From Nitrosomonas sp. (GTDB lineage Bacteria; Pseudomonadota; Gammaproteobacteria; Burkholderiales; Nitrosomonadaceae), in contig JAJFJI010000093.1 of NCBI GenBank assembly GCA_021774205.1, positions 1 through 7,998 of the forward strand: 7,998 nucleotides of DNA, given 5' to 3'. This document shows positions 6,403 to 7,998 of this stretch, piece by piece. A program made the position numbers and the translations under genes. Under the pieces are notes generated by a model. That model was not told the DNA's origin, made no database searches, and saw nothing but the letters and a program-made list of their open reading frames with translations. Within the stretch, counting starts at the first letter, position 1; each line of letters begins with the position of its first letter.

Positions 6403-6640
6403 AATATTGCAGCAAAACTAAAAAAATTGGTGATGTATTGTATTAATGTTTGGATTGATCTCTTCTTCGCAATTTGATTGATACAAGCAACATCATTCAG
6501 AGAAAGAATAAACAAGTGGATGAGTTTTATTCCATGAGTTAAGCTACCATAAGCCAGGCTGTGGAGAAATTAAAAAAGGAAAGTTGATCCTTGGTGATGG
6601 CTGGCAGGTCTTAATACATATTTATATGATGGAATATTAG
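6403..6640. other. Gene-free stretch between mobile-element remnants
   Basis: No intact gene is seen on either strand. The only coding-like trace is a plus-strand frame with two stops at 6468-6587 (listed separately). The IS30-type element probably ends near 6640-6658, just past the transposase stop codon, but no inverted repeat could be confirmed because its partner end is missing. Confidence 0.5.
6468..6587 (+). pseudogene. Possible decayed HTH-containing reading frame
   Basis: One plus-strand frame reads RNLIDTSNIIQRKNKQVDEF, then a TAA at 6540-6542, then ATISQAVEKLKKE before a TGA at 6585-6587. The second part has the look of a recognition helix of a DNA-binding helix-turn-helix (T-I-S-x-A-V-x-K-L). 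The stops and lack of a start make this at best the ruin of a regulator or of a mobile-element gene. It may be chance. Confidence 0.2.
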
Positions 6641-6658
6641 ATCTGTCACCTTTTGCAT

Positions 6659-7105
6659 TCAACCTGCAAGTGCACCACTAGCTAACCTAAACATCTCGTA
6701 GGGAGTTTTGTAATTTAAACATTTTCTAGGGCGATTGTTGAGTCTTTTTTCAATACGATTAATTTCAGCTTCGGTGACATTATTGAAGTTAGTGCCTTTA
6801 GGTAAATAGCGTCTAATCAGACCATTGACTTGTTCAACAGAACCTTTCTCCCAACTGTGATAAGGTTTACAGAAAAAAGACTGCGCGCCCAGCTTGTCGT
6901 TGATTTCCTGATGCGGTACATTTTCAGTACCGTTATCATAGGTAATGCTTTTGACCAGTTCATCAGGATGATTCGATAAACGAAGAATATCAGCTGATTT
7001 TGTTTCCTTTGCCGTTTTGTTCTTCATCAATGAAATGTTCACTAGGCGAGTAGTTCGTTCTATTATGTCAGGTAACAATATAAAGGACACCCAATTATTT
7101 GTCTT
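6659..7105 (-). pseudogene. IS30-family transposase, N-terminally truncated
   Basis: About 143-148 residues of the C-terminal half of an IS30-type DDE transposase remain. Counting from the GTG at 7090, D52 (ITYDNGTEN) and E86 (KGSVEQVNGLIRRYLPKGTN) are 33 residues apart, the D(33)E spacing usual in this family. FCKPYHSWEKGSVEQ, LNNRPRKCLNYKTP and the ending GALAG are also typical. The first catalytic Asp and the N-terminal HTH half (roughly 180-200 residues in full-length members) are gone: an in-frame stop lies at 7106-7108, and unrelated coding sequence starts at 7140. The remnant cannot encode an active transposase. It lies on the same strand as the IS3-type remnant. Confidence 0.85.
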
Positions 7106-7139
7106 TTATAAACTGTAAATAACTATTCCGATATGTACT

Positions 7140-7998
7140 TTACTTTCTGATGCTTAAATTATCGGTTATATTTTTTCTGACATCTGGTAGATATCTTGCG
7201 CCAACGAGAGAGTCTACATCGTTGCTTAGACTACTCCAAACAAAAGGGACTATTCCACCAAAAGCATCAGTAGAATCGTATATTTCGTAATATTTCTCGA
7301 GTTGATCTATCACGTCTTGCTCAGTTGGAAAGAATGTGTGATGCAGAAACCCTCCTGGGATAAGCACCATTCTTGCGCCAGTTCCCAGGTCTTGAATTGC
7401 ATCAAAAAGCATGCGTCCATAAACAGCTTGTGATATGAATGGGATGTTCATTCCATTGATACCACAACTATCAAACTTTCCGTAGCAATTAAAGCTGAAG
7501 TAATGTGCACTATCTATCAAAATCAGGCGACCTGTTTCAATTATCTGATAATACAATTCAGCAAATGATTCAATGTGTATTACTTCTACATCATCGAGCA
7601 TTTCTTTTAATTCTGATACCACCCTACGGTAACCTTCGATAACGTTCACATAACCGGCATCAATTTCAGCGCACGAAGTCATATTGCCTTCAATACATGA
7701 CAACCTTATTCGCCAAAACGGTTCATCAAGCATAAATACAATTTTTCCATTGTGGCCCGCACGATGTATTGCATCAACTATTGGTTGGAGGTCTTGATAT
7801 CGGAATGTTCCGTTTTCACTTAAAAACTGATTTAGTTCTGGAACGGGGATTGTTCTTGAATCTATTTCAACAAGAAACTCCTCAAAATGTTCTATTGAAG
7901 ATGGCGGGAAAAAAATTGCATTTGAAAACTCAATAACCTCTTGAACTTCATCAACACTAAATATGAAAGTCCCTACTAACTTGGCAGCATGGCTGCTA
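7140..7998 (-). CDS. C-terminal 285 residues of a TIM-barrel-like protein, 5' end outside window
   Basis: The frame is open from the TAA at 7140-7142 to the right edge, so the Met at 7733 is probably internal. Residues below count from the edge. I do not recognise the family, but a regular series of hydrophobic strands is visible. They end GKIVFMLDEPFW (84-95), VEVIHIESF (137-145), RLILIDSAHYF (157-167), ARMVLIPGGFL (208-218) and GGIVPFVWSS (247-256), separated by helices. That pattern fits strands of a beta/alpha barrel, with D91/E92, E143, D162 and W254 at strand ends where active-site residues of glycosidase-like barrels lie. Two Cys pairs, 101/109 and 171/178, in short loops suggest disulfides and an exported protein. 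A glycoside-hydrolase-like role is a guess. The gene is separated from the IS30 remnant by about 35 bases, with no terminator hairpin seen. Confidence 0.6.
   Translation of the reverse strand, partial: SSHAAKLVGTFIFSVDEVQEVIEFSNAIFFPPSSIEHFEEFLVEIDSRTIPVPELNQFLSENGTFRYQDLQPIVDAIHRAGHNGKIVFMLDEPFWRIRLSCIEGNMTSCAEIDAGYVNVIEGYRRVVSELKEMLDDVEVIHIESFAELYYQIIETGRLILIDSAHYFSFNCYGKFDSCGINGMNIPFISQAVYGRMLFDAIQDLGTGARMVLIPGGFLHHTFFPTEQDVIDQLEKYYEIYDSTDAFGGIVPFVWSSLSNDVDSLVGARYLPDVRKNITDNLSIRK

Noticed and set aside
1..7998. CRISPR array, tRNA, rRNA, toxin-antitoxin pair or prophage genes
   Set aside because: No regularly spaced repeat array, cloverleaf-like sequence or recognisable protein of these classes was seen; the only direct repeats are the three short GGGTCA copies.

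Overview
The window looks like chromosome of a Gram-negative bacterium, most likely a proteobacterium. It encodes a predicted outer-membrane beta-barrel protein with a TonB-receptor-like C-terminus, a class III nucleotide cyclase of the CHASE2-cyclase type, and IS30 and IS3 transposase remnants. The species cannot be fixed from the sequence; a Nitrosomonas-like or related beta/gammaproteobacterium would fit, but this is a guess.

Layout. (1) Positions 1-944, plus strand: the 3' part of an adenylate/guanylate cyclase gene; its 5' end lies outside the window. (2) 945-1192: an intergenic stretch with a candidate sigma70-type promoter. (3) 1193-4615, plus strand: a 1140-residue exported protein that joins a FecR domain, a long TPR array and a C-terminal outer-membrane barrel. 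(4) 4632-5123, plus strand: a small membrane-anchored protein with a Cys-containing tail, 16 bases after the barrel gene and probably in the same operon. (5) 5135-5167: a hairpin between convergent genes. (6) 6215-5190, minus strand: two consecutive ORFs that share a homologous C-terminal module. The first is 80 residues and may be a truncated copy; the second is an intact 256-residue protein with a strong ribosome binding site. (7) About 6216-7105: a graveyard of mobile DNA with an IS3-type transposase tail, a cluster of GGGTCA direct repeats, a decayed HTH-like reading frame and an N-terminally deleted IS30-type transposase. (8) 7140-7998, minus strand: the 3' part of a protein with a TIM-barrel-like strand pattern, open to the window edge.

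How the parts may work together. The cyclase and the FecR-TPR-barrel protein lie head to tail and could form a signalling pair: a surface or periplasmic sensor and a cyclic-nucleotide output. This is inference from adjacency. Base composition changes within the barrel gene itself. The FecR-TPR half resembles the cyclase gene, while from about 3260 onward the DNA is markedly AT-rich and stays so through the accessory region. The barrel half and what follows may therefore have a different history from the front half.
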